Shown piece after piece: positions 1-9,892 of a stretch of DNA of 64,000 nucleotides. The translations under genes were made by a program, and so were the position numbers. The stretch's first letter is position 1. Each line of letters opens with the position of its first letter. The DNA lies in the NCBI GenBank assembly GCA_913061005.1, contig CAJXSH010000001.1:156752-220751 (forward strand), read 5' to 3'. The notes beneath the pieces were generated by a model. It did not search any database. It saw nothing but the letters and a program-made list of their open reading frames with translations, and was not told the origin of the DNA. The DNA is from an uncultured Ectothiorhodospiraceae bacterium. GTDB taxonomy: Bacteria > Pseudomonadota > Gammaproteobacteria > Nitrococcales > Nitrococcaceae.

Positions 1-1572
1 CCGCGGATGCAGACCGATGCTGGGTTCGTCGAGGACAAAAAGCGTGTTGACCAGCGATGTGCCCAGGGCCGTGGTCAGGTTGATGCGCTGCACCTCGCCG
101 CCGGACAGGGTCCGCGACTGCCGGTCGAGGGTGAGATAGCCCACGCCCACCTGTTCGAGATAACCAATCCGGGTGCGAACCGCCTCGAGCAGCAGGGGGA
201 CGGCTTCGTCCATCGGTGCCGGCAGGGTCAGATCATTGAAAAACGTCGCGCTGCGGCTCAGGGGCAGCGACATCAGATCGTGGACATTCAGCCCGGGCAG
301 CCCCTGCCACTGGGCGTCGGTCAGCGTGGCCCCGCGCGGCCGGTGCCGTTGCCCGGCCGCCACCGCGGCATCGGCCTCGGCGTGCCCCCCGAGCCGCCAT
401 AACAATGCCTCGGGCTGCAATCGTGCCCCCTGGCAGTCGGGGCAGAGGTCGTAGCTGCGATATTTCGAAAGCAGCACCCGGACATGCATTTTGTAGCTCT
501 TCGACTCCAGCCTGTCGAAAAAGCCCCGCACCCCGTACCAGCCCGCGCCATCCCCGTCGATCACCCAGCGACGGTCCGCTTCGGGCAGGTCATGCCAGGG
601 GATGTCGGTGGCCACGCCCGCGCGTCGCGCCGCCTGCAGCAGATCCTTCTGGCATGCGGCGGATTTGCCCGACTGCCAGGGCCGGATGGCGCCCTGCGCC
701 AGGCTGAGGCGCTCGTCGGGGATGACCAGCCCGTAGTCGATGCCCATGATCCGGCCGAACCCGCGACAGGTCTCGCAGGCACCCACCGGCGAGTTGAACG
801 AAAAAAGGCTGGGACTGGGATCCCGGTAGTGGCGGTCGCAGTCGGCGCAGTGCAGCGCCGCCGAGAAACGGTGTTCATCACAGACGCTGCGCTCGGCGTC
901 GAGCACCTCGACGACCATATGGCCACGGCCGTGGCGGAAGGCCGCCTCCGCGGCCTCAATGAGCCGATCGCGGCGATTGTCGCTGACGCGCAGCCGGTCC
1001 TGGGTGACCCGCAGACGCTGGCCATCGAGCTCACGCACCCGGGTATAGCCCTGGCGCTCGAGGAGGCGGCGCATCTCGGCGGCCTCGTACTGCGGGGGGA
1101 TGGCGATATCAAAGGCCACCACCACCCGCTCGCCCCCGCAGCGATGCTCGAGGCGATGGAAGACCCCCTCGGCCGTATCCCGGGTGACCTCCCGGCCGCA
1201 GCCACCGCAAAAAAGCCTTGCCGCGCGGGCAAACAGCAGTTTGAGGTGGTCGTTGAGCTCGGTCATGGTGCCCACGGTGGAGCGTGAGGTGCGCACCGGA
1301 TTGGTCTGGTCGATGGCGATCGCCGGCGGGATGCCCTCGACCCGGTCGGTGGCCGGCCGATCCATGCGGTCGAGAAACTGCCGGGCATAGGGCGAGAAGG
1401 TCTCGACATAGCGCCGCTGTCCCTCGGCATAGATGGTGTCAAAGGCGAGCGATGATTTGCCCGAGCCCGATACCCCGGTGATCACGGTGAACTCGCCGAT
1501 GGGCAAATCCAGATCGAGGTTGCGCAGGTTGTTCTGGCGGGCGCCGCGGATGCGGATGCACGAGTCAGTCAT
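1..1572 (-). CDS. uvrA: Excinuclease ABC subunit UvrA, N-terminal part (runs off the left edge)
   Basis: UvrA is the damage-sensing ATPase of nucleotide excision repair and loads UvrB on distorted DNA. The first 524 codons are here. The ABC I P-loop GVSGSGKS lies at residues 33-40. The zinc module has Cys242/Cys245 and Cys266/Cys269 around an LFSFNSPVGAC stretch. The ABC signature LSGGE is near 489-493 and is followed by a Walker B ending LDEPSIGLHPR. The signature reads LSGGEVQRINLTTALG rather than the usual LSGGEAQRIRLATQ, a variant I associate with an extended, duplicated UvrA class; the rest lies outside the window, so this is unproven. The ATG overlaps the tmcA stop by 8 bp, so it is translated from the recQ-tmcA-uvrA run. 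Identity as UvrA is certain; the subclass is not. Confidence 0.93.
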   Translation of the reverse strand, partial: MTDSCIRIRGARQNNLRNLDLDLPIGEFTVITGVSGSGKSSLAFDTIYAEGQRRYVETFSPYARQFLDRMDRPATDRVEGIPPAIAIDQTNPVRTSRSTVGTMTELNDHLKLLFARAARLFCGGCGREVTRDTAEGVFHRLEHRCGGERVVVAFDIAIPPQYEAAEMRRLLERQGYTRVRELDGQRLRVTQDRLRVSDNRRDRLIEAAEAAFRHGRGHMVVEVLDAERSVCDEHRFSAALHCADCDRHYRDPSPSLFSFNSPVGACETCRGFGRIMGIDYGLVIPDERLSLAQGAIRPWQSGKSAACQKDLLQAARRAGVATDIPWHDLPEADRRWVIDGDGAGWYGVRGFFDRLESKSYKMHVRVLLSKYRSYDLCPDCQGARLQPEALLWRLGGHAEADAAVAAGQRHRPRGATLTDAQWQGLPGLNVHDLMSLPLSRSATFFNDLTLPAPMDEAVPLLLEAVRTRIGYLEQVGVGYLTLDRQSRTLSGGEVQRINLTTALGTSLVNTLFVLDEPSIGLHPR

Positions 1573-3580
1573 GGGCGTTATCCAGCAGTTTGAGGGTCAG
1601 GCGACGCAGCTTGGTGATGGCCTCGCGCCGCCCGGCGGTGCCGGTGGCCGCGCTGAGCGCCCTGGCATCCTGCGGGCTTGCAAGGGCCGCATCAAGCATG
1701 CGTCGCTCCCGGTCGCTCAGATTGCTGGCGCAATCCGGACGGGCAAGCAACCGCGCAAGCGCTCCGCGGCTGTCGAGCAACAGTCGCTGGCCGTGGGCGA
1801 ACGCCCGCAGATCACGGGCATCGATGGCGGTTTCATCGGGCGATGGCAGCTCGCGCTGCAGGGCCGCAACGACGGCCGGGTCGAGGGCGGGGGTGGCGGC
1901 GGCGATCTGGTCGGGGAGATGGACGGCCAGACGCGCCCGAGCCGATCGGTACAGCGCCTCGCCCCGCTTGGAGAGCGGTTTGAGGACGATGACCGAGGGT
2001 TGACCGCTGCGCGGATCCGCCTGGTTGCCCAGCCGGACCGGCCAGACACCGTTGGCCCACCAGAAGGCCAGCAGATCCGGGTCGCTGCCAAAGCTCGCGC
2101 CGATCCAGTCCAGCCCCTGCGTGGCGGCCCACTGGCCGATCGCCGCCACCAGCTCGCTGCCCAGCCCCTGGCGCTGGCGATGGGGGTGGACGGCCAGTCG
2201 CTGGATGCGCAGCCCGCGACAGGTGGGTGCCCGGGGGATGCCGGCGTGAAACGCCAGCGACTGGGCGATCAGGTGCCCGCGTGGTCGTCGCCGGCCCTGG
2301 TGGATGGCCTCGCCAAGCCGGCGCGCCAGCCCCCCTTCTTGTCGGACGATGGCCACGGCGGTGGTCTGACCGTGCTCGCGGATTCGCCAGATGCGGACAT
2401 CCGGGTCATCCAGCATCTGGCGAAGATCCCGGGGCCGGGTGCGGTAATGTGCCCCGACCAGAAGGCCAAAGGCCTCGGCGAGGGCGGATTCATCGGCGGC
2501 CAGCGCCCTGGCGTCGATGGCCTCGGCACGGGCACGGCCGGCGGTCGGCGCCTCGGGGGCGGTCGCCTTTAACGGCGCCGGTTCGGCGTCGAGCAACAGG
2601 ATCCGGTGGATGAGTGCCTCGAGTCGGTCATCGTCCGGCCAACGCACTGGCTGCGCCAGGTGCCGATGCACCAGCGGGCGGCCCAGCCCGGCCAGCCAGC
2701 GATGCAGACGCAGCGTCATGCCGCGGCCGCTGCCCTCATAACCGTGAACGGTGCCGGTGAGCACGCACCGGGGGTTGTCGCGCAGTAGTTGCTGCACCCG
2801 GGCAAGGGGCAATGCCGCCGCCTCGTCGATGAACAACACCGCCTCGTCGGGACGGACATCTTCGGGGGCGATGAATGCCGGCGGCGTGGATCCGCTGTGC
2901 TCAATGGCGGTATGCACCGCCGAGCGGGAAGGCCCGGTCAGACGGGCCCGGCCGGGTTGCCGACCCATGGCCAGTCCCAGGGCGGTGGATTTGCCGCGGC
3001 CGCGATCGGCGGTGAGCAACAGTACCCCGGCTTGATCCTGGCGGGTCAGCGCAGCGATCTCGTCCATGGCCTGTCGCTGATCGGGTGTCGGCTCGAGGAT
3101 CGCCGGATCCGGTCCAACACCCGGTAGGGTCAGGGGGCGGAGCGAGTCGAGCCGCGGGCGCTCGACCCAGGGGGTGGCCTGTAGCCAACCGATGAGCCGG
3201 GTGATGAACCCATCGCCAAGCGCTGCGGGTTGTCGTCCATGGCTCAGCCACCGCTGACAGGCGGTGTCCTCGAGCATCGTCCAGTCGTCGGTGGTGGGGC
3301 TTGTCAGCACCAGTGCGCCGCCACCGCGGATCGTGCCGGCGAGGATGCCAAGGTCATCCGGGTCAAGGCCGGTGTGGGCGTTGAGGACGCCGACATCCAG
3401 GGTCTTGCCCAACAACGATCGACCCCTGCCGCAGGGGGTGTTGTTGAGGTGGTCGGGGCCGCCGTCACCCACCCATGCCCGGCGTTCCGGGGGGAGGGAC
3501 CGCAGCAGCCTGGCCGCGGCGGCCTCGCCGTCGGCACGATCGCCGGCAAGCCAGATCAAACGGCGCTGCCGAGTGTTCAT
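1565..3580 (-). CDS. tmcA: tRNA(Met) cytidine acetyltransferase TmcA
   Basis: TmcA makes N4-acetylcytidine at the wobble base (C34) of elongator tRNA(Met), using acetyl-CoA and ATP, which keeps AUG decoding accurate. At 671 aa it matches the E. coli length. Order of domains: an N-terminal DUF1726-type region (to about 150); a RecD-like helicase module with Walker A ADRGRGKST at 191-199 and Walker B VLFIDEAA at 248-255; a GNAT acetyltransferase core with the acetyl-CoA loop RLAVHPHRQRQGLG at 461-474; and a C-terminal tRNA-binding region. It starts 2 bp after the recQ stop (TGA-TC-ATG) and its end overlaps uvrA by 8 bp, so it is the middle gene of a tight leftward operon. A tRNA modifier between two repair genes is probably just operon packing. 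Confidence 0.93.
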   Translation of the reverse strand: MNTRQRRLIWLAGDRADGEAAAARLLRSLPPERRAWVGDGGPDHLNNTPCGRGRSLLGKTLDVGVLNAHTGLDPDDLGILAGTIRGGGALVLTSPTTDDWTMLEDTACQRWLSHGRQPAALGDGFITRLIGWLQATPWVERPRLDSLRPLTLPGVGPDPAILEPTPDQRQAMDEIAALTRQDQAGVLLLTADRGRGKSTALGLAMGRQPGRARLTGPSRSAVHTAIEHSGSTPPAFIAPEDVRPDEAVLFIDEAAALPLARVQQLLRDNPRCVLTGTVHGYEGSGRGMTLRLHRWLAGLGRPLVHRHLAQPVRWPDDDRLEALIHRILLLDAEPAPLKATAPEAPTAGRARAEAIDARALAADESALAEAFGLLVGAHYRTRPRDLRQMLDDPDVRIWRIREHGQTTAVAIVRQEGGLARRLGEAIHQGRRRPRGHLIAQSLAFHAGIPRAPTCRGLRIQRLAVHPHRQRQGLGSELVAAIGQWAATQGLDWIGASFGSDPDLLAFWWANGVWPVRLGNQADPRSGQPSVIVLKPLSKRGEALYRSARARLAVHLPDQIAAATPALDPAVVAALQRELPSPDETAIDARDLRAFAHGQRLLLDSRGALARLLARPDCASNLSDRERRMLDAALASPQDARALSAATGTAGRREAITKLRRLTLKLLDNAHD

Positions 3581-3582
3581 GA

Positions 3583-5424
3583 TCAGGCGTCGGCTGCTTC
3601 GGGCAGGTCGGCGATGACCTGCAGAAAGCGCTCGCCGTAGCGTTTCAGCTTGCTGGCACCCACCCCGGGGAGTTCGGCGAATTCGGCGAGGCTGGCCGGG
3701 CGTTGCTCGAGCATGGCGACCAGGGTGGCGTCATGGAAGATGACATACGGCGGGATGCCTTCGTCTTCGGCAATCCGCCGTCTTGCCGCGCGCAGTGCCG
3801 CCCAGGCAGCCGGATCGACGGCGACATCGTTGGCGCTCACCCGCCTTTGCGGTGGCTGGCGGGATGCCAGGACATCCTCGCGCATCTGGATGGGCGTGTC
3901 GCCGCGCAGCAATCCGCGACAGCGTTCGCTTAAAAAAAGGATGCCGCGGCCATCGCGATCGGTCTGCAAATGACCGTGGGCGAGCAGCTGCCGGGCTACC
4001 GACTGCCAGGTGTCGCGGCCCAGATCCCGGCCGATCCCGAAGGTGCTCAGCCGGTCGTGACCGCGTTGGCGGACCCGGTCGGTGACCCGGCCGGTGAGGA
4101 CATCGATGACATGACCCGCGCCAAAACGTTGACCGGTCCGGTAGACGCAGGAGAGAAAACGCCGGGCCGCATCGGTGGCGTCCCAGCGTCGGGGCGGGGC
4201 CTGGCAGTTGTCGCAGCGCCCGCAGCCGCCGGGATGGGATTCATCAAAATGCGCCAGAAGCGCCGGACGGCGACAGTCGGCGGTCTCGCAGAAGGCCAGC
4301 AGGGCCTCCAGCCGCTGATGGCTGCGGATCTGTTGATCCGGCGGGGTATCAGTATCGGTGCCCAACTGACGGACCCGGGCGATGTCCTTGAGCCCGTAGA
4401 CCATCCAGGCGTCCGCGGGCAGTCCGTCCCGCCCGGCGCGTCCGGTCTCCTGATAGTAGGCCTCGAGCGTCTTGGGAAGATCCAGGTGGGCGACGAAACG
4501 CACGTCGGGCTTGTCGATCCCCATGCCAAAGGCCACCGTGGCCACCATCACCAGCCCGTCCTCGCGCAGAAAGCGGTTCTGGTGATGCTCGCGCTGATCC
4601 GATGACAGCCCGGCATGGTAGGCGAGCGCCGGTATCCCGCGGGCGTTGAGCCAGTCGGCGACCTGCTCGGTGGCCCGTCGCGACATGCAATAGACAATGC
4701 CCGAGTCACCGGGGTGCCGATCGCGGATGAAGCTGAGCAGCTGCTCGCGGGGCCGGTCCTTGAGATGGATTTCGTAATGCAGGTTCGTCCGGTCAAAGCT
4801 GCCGAGGAAGACCTCGGCCTCCGGGGGCAGGAGCTGCTGGCGGATCTCCTGACGGGTCCGGTTGTCGGCCGTGGCGGTGAGCGCCAGTCGGGGAACGTCG
4901 GGAAAGCGCACCGCCAGTTGGTGGAGCTGCATGTATTCTGGCCGAAAGTCATGCCCCCATTGCGAGACGCAGTGGGCCTCGTCGATGGCAAAAAGGGCGA
5001 CCGGGGTGTGACTGAGCCGGCCCATGAGGTCGCCATTGATGAGGCGCTCCGGGGCGGCGTAGAGCAGATCCAGTTCGCCGGCGGCGAGGGCCTGCTCGGT
5101 CTGGGCCCGGGTCTCCGGCGGCAGGGCGGAATGGAGTGCCGCGGCATTCACCCCCTGGCGGCGCAGGGCCGAAACCTGGTCTTCCATCAGCGCAATCAGT
5201 GGCGAGATGACAACGCCAACCCCGGTGCGGACCAGCGCCGGTATCTGATAGCAAAGCGACTTGCCGCCGCCGGTGGGCATGAGCACCAGGGCATCGCCAC
5301 CATCGATGACATGATCGATGACCGCCGCCTGTTGACCGCGGAAGTCGCGGTAGCCGAATACCCGTTGCAGAACCGCCCGTGGGCTTTCCCGTTGTCTCGA
5401 CGCCTCGGGCATGCCGCCGCGCAT
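3583..5424 (-). CDS. recQ: ATP-dependent DNA helicase RecQ
   Basis: RecQ is a 3'-5' superfamily 2 helicase of the RecF recombination pathway that unwinds replication and recombination intermediates. The 613 aa protein has a Walker [13 protein letters not shown] near residue 50, the [18 protein letters not shown] motif II and aromatic-rich loop, a helicase C lobe ending in [10 protein letters not shown], a zinc region with CxxC pairs (GCGRCDNC), a winged helix, and one C-terminal HRDC domain ([17 protein letters not shown]). The ATG at 5424 is supported by a GAGG six bases upstream. It follows dnaE2 by 73 bp, a gap that could carry its own weak promoter (TAGACT), and runs into tmcA with 2 bp between them. 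Length and domains are standard for the family. Confidence 0.95.
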   Translation of the reverse strand: MRGGMPEASRQRESPRAVLQRVFGYRDFRGQQAAVIDHVIDGGDALVLMPTGGGKSLCYQIPALVRTGVGVVISPLIALMEDQVSALRRQGVNAAALHSALPPETRAQTEQALAAGELDLLYAAPERLINGDLMGRLSHTPVALFAIDEAHCVSQWGHDFRPEYMQLHQLAVRFPDVPRLALTATADNRTRQEIRQQLLPPEAEVFLGSFDRTNLHYEIHLKDRPREQLLSFIRDRHPGDSGIVYCMSRRATEQVADWLNARGIPALAYHAGLSSDQREHHQNRFLREDGLVMVATVAFGMGIDKPDVRFVAHLDLPKTLEAYYQETGRAGRDGLPADAWMVYGLKDIARVRQLGTDTDTPPDQQIRSHQRLEALLAFCETADCRRPALLAHFDESHPGGCGRCDNCQAPPRRWDATDAARRFLSCVYRTGQRFGAGHVIDVLTGRVTDRVRQRGHDRLSTFGIGRDLGRDTWQSVARQLLAHGHLQTDRDGRGILFLSERCRGLLRGDTPIQMREDVLASRQPPQRRVSANDVAVDPAAWAALRAARRRIAEDEGIPPYVIFHDATLVAMLEQRPASLAEFAELPGVGASKLKRYGERFLQVIADLPEAADA

Positions 5425-5497
5425 CCGTTACCTCGTGTTCATGGATGCCAACAGTCTACAGCGATCCAGCGCCCATGGGTGCCGGTTGGATGAATGG

Positions 5498-8400
5498 TCA
5501 GTGGAAATCCCGCGAGCGGACCTGCAACGCGCCCAGGAGGTGGCTGTGATCCTCCAGCCGGCCGGCGACCAGGTGGCAGACGGTGCCCCGCCGCTCCCAG
5601 ATGCCCACCACGCCCAGCAGCTGTGCCCCGACCACCACACGGCGCTGGCGCTCGGCCAGGTCTTTCCAGACCACGACATTGACCGAGCCATCCTCGTCTT
5701 CCAGCGTGAGAAAGACCACGCCGCCGGCGGCCCCGGGGCGTTGGCGATTGGTGACAAGACCGGCCGCCCGGGCAATGCGCCGGTGACCGGTGGATTCAAG
5801 CGTGGCCGAGGGGCGATAGCCCCGGGCACGCAGTTGGTCGCGCAGCAGTGCCATGGGATGCCGGCCCAGTGTCAGCCCCAGGCTGGCATAGTCACTGATC
5901 AGGTCTTCGCCTTCCTCGGGTGCCGGAAGGTCTGCCGCCGGCTCACGGATCGGGGCGTTTTTCAGCAACGGGCCATCGTCCGCCACGCCCAGGACCTGCC
6001 ACCAGGCCTGGCGGCGATGACCGCTGATCGCGGCGAGGGCACCGGCATCCGCCAGCGCGCGCAGTGCACCACGATCCAGCTGGGCCCGGCGGGCGAGGTC
6101 ATTGACATCGCGAAACGGGCCTTCGTCGCGGCGGCTGCGGCAGAGCCGCTGTGCCGGTGCCTCGCCCAGTCCATTGATCATGCGCAGCCCGAGCCGCAGA
6201 GCCGGTTGCTCGCCCTCACCGGGCGCAGCCTCGAGGCTGCAGTCCCAGTCGCTGTGGTTGACATCAACCGATCGCACCGCCACGCCATGTTGCCGCGCAT
6301 CCCGGACCAACTGAGCCGGTGCGTAAAAACCCATGGGCTGGCTGTTGAGCAGGGCACAGACAAAAACGGCAGGGTAGTGGTGCTTGATCCAGGCCGAGAC
6401 ATACACCAGCAAGGCAAAGCTTGCGGCGTGGGATTCGGGAAAGCCGTACTCGCCAAACCCACAGATCTGCTGGAACAGTCGATCGGCGAAAGCCGGCGAA
6501 TAGCCGCGGGCCTGCATGCCATCGAGGAGCCTGTCGCGAAACGGTCCCAGTCCGCCGCGTTTTTTCCACGCCGCCATGGCCCGGCGCAGCTGATCCGCCT
6601 CGCCGGGTGTAAAGCCGGCGGCAACCACGGCCAGTTGCATGACCTGTTCCTGGAAGATGGGCACCCCCAGGGTGCGCTCCAGTACGGCACGCACCTCGTC
6701 GCTGGGGTAGTCGACGGCCTGCTGGCCGTCGCGTCGGCGCAGATAGGGATGGACCATATCGCCCTGGATGGGCCCCGGCCGCACGATGGAGATTTCGATG
6801 ACCAAGTCGTAGAACGTCCTTGGCCTGAGCCGCGGCAGCATGGCCATCTGTGCCCGTGACTCTACCTGGAACACCCCGACGGTATCGGCCCGGCAGAGCA
6901 TATCGTAGACCGCCGGATCTTCGGCGGGGATGTCCGACAGGGCAAGGGTGCGGCCGTGCTGCTGCTCGATCAACGCCAGGGCCCGGCGGATGGCGCTGAG
7001 CATGCCCAGTGCCAGACAGTCCACCTTGAGCAGGCCCAGTGTCTCGAGATCATCCTTGTCCCACTGGATGATGCTCCGCCCCGGCATGGCGGCGTTTTCG
7101 GTGGGTACGAGCTCACTCAACGGGCCCTGGCTGATGACGAATCCGCCGACATGTTGTGAAAGATGCCGGGGAAATCCGATGATCGCCGCCGCCAGGGTCA
7201 ATGTGCGGTGAACCAGCGGCTCATCCGGGTCGATACCGTTTTCCCGTACGCGCTCGACATCGACCCGTTGGCCGTCCCACCACTGAATGCTGCCGGCCAG
7301 TCGCTCGACAAGGACCGGGTCGAGCCCCAGGGCCTTGCCAACGTCGCGCAAGGCACTGCGGGGGCGATAGCAGATGACCGTGGCCGCCAGCGCGGCCCGG
7401 TGGCGGCCGTATTTGCGATAGACGTACTGAATGACTTCTTCGCGTCGGTCGTGTTCGAAGTCCACATCGATGTCCGGCGGTTCGTTGCGCTCTTTGGAGA
7501 TGAAACGCTCGAACAAAAGGCTGGCGCGGTCCGGGTCGACAGCCGTGATGCCCAGGCAATAGCAGACCGTAGAATTGGCCGCCGAGCCCCGGCCCTGACA
7601 GAGAATCCCTTTGCGCCGGGCAAAGGCCACGATGTCGTGGACGGTGAGGAAATAGGGCTCATAGGCCAGCGACCGGATCAGGCCGAGCTCATGTTCGATG
7701 GCCCGGCTGACCTTGTCGGGGACACCATCGGGCCAGCGCGCCCGGGCGCCCGATTCGACCAGCGATCGCAGCCAGCTGGGCGGGTCATGGCCCGGGGGAA
7801 CCAGTTCTTCTGGATATTCGTAGCGCAGCTCATCCAGCGAGAAGCTGCAGCGCCGGGCGATCCGTGTGCTCTCGGCGAGCATCTCCGGTGGATAGGCCCG
7901 GGCCAGTTGACGGCGCGGGCGCAGATGGCGCTCGCCATTGCTGGCCAGCTCGTGGCCCATGGCCGATAGCGGGCGGTTGTGTCGGATCGCGGTCAGGGTG
8001 TCCTGCAGCGCGCGGCGGCTGCGGCGGTGCATGACCGCGCCGGTGCTGGCAACCGCGGGCAGACCGGTAAGCCGGGCCAGGTGACGGCAGCGTGCCAGCC
8101 GCAGGTCATCATGACCGTCATGGCGGATCGACGTGGTCAGCCAGGCCCGATCGGGAAAGCAACCGGCCAGCCAGCGTGCATCCGCCTCGGGTGTGTCACC
8201 CCGGATGACGAGCAATGCCAGACAACCGGGGATGCCCGCTTGCAGATCGCTGCGGCAGAGATGGTACTGGCCTTTGCTGGCCTGGCTGCGGCCCAGTGCG
8301 ATGAGCGCAGAGAGTCGGCCATAGGCGTGACGGTCGGGGGCCAGGAGGACGATTTCCGGACCGTCCTCGAGCCGGATGGTGCTGCCGATGATCAGTTGCA

Positions 8401-8590
8401 GCCCGCAGTCCCGGGCGGCGGCGTGGGCGCGCACCACGCCGGCCAGCGAGCATTCATCGGTCATGGCAAGGGCGCGATATCCGAGCGCCTGGGCGCGATG
8501 CACCAGTTCTTCGGGATGCGAGGCGCCTTGCAAAAAGCTGAAATTGCTCAGGCAATGAAGCTCGGCATAGGCTGGGGTCGGCGCTTGCAT
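5498..8590 (-). CDS. dnaE2: Error-prone DNA polymerase DnaE2 (ImuC)
   Basis: DnaE2 is the C-family polymerase of the ImuA-ImuB-DnaE2 mutasome, which copies past lesions during the SOS response and causes damage-induced mutations. The protein is 1030 aa, normal for DnaE2 and shorter than replicative DnaE. It begins with a PHP domain (ELHCLSNFSFLQGASHP). The palm has the catalytic PDIDVDF aspartates, followed by thumb and fingers (GFGEYGFPESHAASFA), helix-hairpin-helix, and a C-terminal OB fold (VVFLTLEDEDGSVNVVVW). I chose the ATG at 8590, four bases after the imuB stop; the open frame extends further upstream, but that part is imuB read in the wrong frame. It shares the lexA-imuA-imuB operon, so it should be LexA controlled. 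Confidence 0.95.
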   Translation of the reverse strand: MQAPTPAYAELHCLSNFSFLQGASHPEELVHRAQALGYRALAMTDECSLAGVVRAHAAARDCGLQLIIGSTIRLEDGPEIVLLAPDRHAYGRLSALIALGRSQASKGQYHLCRSDLQAGIPGCLALLVIRGDTPEADARWLAGCFPDRAWLTTSIRHDGHDDLRLARCRHLARLTGLPAVASTGAVMHRRSRRALQDTLTAIRHNRPLSAMGHELASNGERHLRPRRQLARAYPPEMLAESTRIARRCSFSLDELRYEYPEELVPPGHDPPSWLRSLVESGARARWPDGVPDKVSRAIEHELGLIRSLAYEPYFLTVHDIVAFARRKGILCQGRGSAANSTVCYCLGITAVDPDRASLLFERFISKERNEPPDIDVDFEHDRREEVIQYVYRKYGRHRAALAATVICYRPRSALRDVGKALGLDPVLVERLAGSIQWWDGQRVDVERVRENGIDPDEPLVHRTLTLAAAIIGFPRHLSQHVGGFVISQGPLSELVPTENAAMPGRSIIQWDKDDLETLGLLKVDCLALGMLSAIRRALALIEQQHGRTLALSDIPAEDPAVYDMLCRADTVGVFQVESRAQMAMLPRLRPRTFYDLVIEISIVRPGPIQGDMVHPYLRRRDGQQAVDYPSDEVRAVLERTLGVPIFQEQVMQLAVVAAGFTPGEADQLRRAMAAWKKRGGLGPFRDRLLDGMQARGYSPAFADRLFQQICGFGEYGFPESHAASFALLVYVSAWIKHHYPAVFVCALLNSQPMGFYAPAQLVRDARQHGVAVRSVDVNHSDWDCSLEAAPGEGEQPALRLGLRMINGLGEAPAQRLCRSRRDEGPFRDVNDLARRAQLDRGALRALADAGALAAISGHRRQAWWQVLGVADDGPLLKNAPIREPAADLPAPEEGEDLISDYASLGLTLGRHPMALLRDQLRARGYRPSATLESTGHRRIARAAGLVTNRQRPGAAGGVVFLTLEDEDGSVNVVVWKDLAERQRRVVVGAQLLGVVGIWERRGTVCHLVAGRLEDHSHLLGALQVRSRDFH

Positions 8591-8594
8591 GGCG

Positions 8595-9875
8595 TCAGGC
8601 AAACAGGCCGTGCAGATACCAGCGACGCCCGCCACGCCGGTCGCGATAGACCCACAGCCGCTGGCCCCGGGGATTGCGGGCGATGTAGTAGTCACGGGCG
8701 ACGTCTTCGCCATCCCACCAGCCCGATTCGATACGCTCGGCGGGCGATTCCAGCACCAGCGCGCCATGATAGTGGGGCTGTCCCTGGCGGGTGTCGAGTG
8801 ACAGCGGTGTCTCCAGCAGCCACCCGGGTCGTGGTGGATGATCCGGCCGATGCTCATCGCCAGGGCTTGAGTCACCCGGACGTCGATAACGCCAGGCGCG
8901 TTCCGGGCGATGGTCGGGATACGCGTCGACCAGGCTGAGCTGCGCCTCGCCCAGGCGGTGTCCCAGCAGTTCCACCAGCGTCTGCCAGTCGTTCTGAGCG
9001 CTGTCGTCGGCCAGTGCATCCAGCAGATCCAGAGGCGGGCTGTCATTGTTGAAGCTGCGCAGGGGGCCGCTTTGCAGGTGGGCGCCGATGATCCCGTCGG
9101 CGCTGGTCTGGCCTTCGAGTCGTTGTTGGAGAAGCGCCTTGAGATGCTCGGCATCGCGGCTTGGTGAGAGCACGCCGACCGTCAGCGTCCTGGCGTCACC
9201 CCGTGTGGGTGTGAGGGTGATGTGCACCCGCAGGATACCGGCATCCTGTCGCCGCAGCTCGGTGCAGAGGCGGTCAATCAACCCGCCCAGTGGGGTGTGC
9301 AACTGCTGGTGATCGGTCACCGGATCGGCAAAATCAAGATGTGCTTCAAAGGACTGCGCCGGCTTCCACTCGGGCTGTGGATCCGGACGCTCACCATGGG
9401 CTTTTTGCAGGGTTTCGACCACGTGGCGGCCGATCCGGCGGGTAAGACCGGCGACCGGCAGACGACGCAGCTCGCCAATGGTCCGGCAGCCGAGCCCCTG
9501 CAGGGCCTTTGCCTGGCGTTGCTCGACAGACAGCACCCCCAGGGGCAGCGGCGCGAGTCCTTCGGGCAGATCGCGGCGATGGATGATCGGCGTGTCACCG
9601 CCCGCGCGGGCAATCAGCCAGGCTGCGGTCGGGGTGGGGGCGATCCCGGTATGGATCGGGATACCCAGCTTCTCCAGTCCCTTTTGTACACGCTGGCGCA
9701 AGGCCTCCAGGCCGCGGAAGTAATGCAGGCTGCCCCCGATTTCGAGCAAGACGCTGCCGGGCAGATTCAGACTGATACGCGGCGTGAACTCCAGCGCCCA
9801 GTTGGCCAGGCGCTGGAGCGAATCGGCCTGCCTCTCCCGGTTTGGGTCATCAGCGAACAGGCACAACCACAACAT
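8595..9875 (-). CDS. imuB: ImuB, Y-family polymerase-like SOS mutasome hub, shortened N-terminus
   Basis: ImuB is a catalytically inactive Y-family polymerase homologue that links DnaE2 to the beta clamp and ImuA. At 426 aa it is short; relatives are usually about 470-500 aa. The opening MLWLCLF is the normal ImuB start, but residue 8 onward (DDPNRERQADSLQRLANWAL) matches what normally lies around residue 60-85, so about 55-60 residues of the early palm seem missing in frame. The rest is intact: EFTPRISLNLPGSVLLEIGGSLHYF, helix-hairpin-helix near 150-170, the little-finger region and a conserved tail. It starts 17 bp after imuA with no clear ribosome site and ends 4 bp before dnaE2. The gap is seen in sequence; its effect is unknown. 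Confidence 0.9.
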   Translation of the reverse strand: MLWLCLFADDPNRERQADSLQRLANWALEFTPRISLNLPGSVLLEIGGSLHYFRGLEALRQRVQKGLEKLGIPIHTGIAPTPTAAWLIARAGGDTPIIHRRDLPEGLAPLPLGVLSVEQRQAKALQGLGCRTIGELRRLPVAGLTRRIGRHVVETLQKAHGERPDPQPEWKPAQSFEAHLDFADPVTDHQQLHTPLGGLIDRLCTELRRQDAGILRVHITLTPTRGDARTLTVGVLSPSRDAEHLKALLQQRLEGQTSADGIIGAHLQSGPLRSFNNDSPPLDLLDALADDSAQNDWQTLVELLGHRLGEAQLSLVDAYPDHRPERAWRYRRPGDSSPGDEHRPDHPPRPGWLLETPLSLDTRQGQPHYHGALVLESPAERIESGWWDGEDVARDYYIARNPRGQRLWVYRDRRGGRRWYLHGLFA

Positions 9876-9892
9876 CGCAGATCATGGATCTG

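Noticed and set aside
8591..9154. Upstream extension of the dnaE2 reading frame to 1218 codons
   Set aside because: The extra 188 residues are imuB read in another frame; DnaE2 homology begins at the ATG at 8590.
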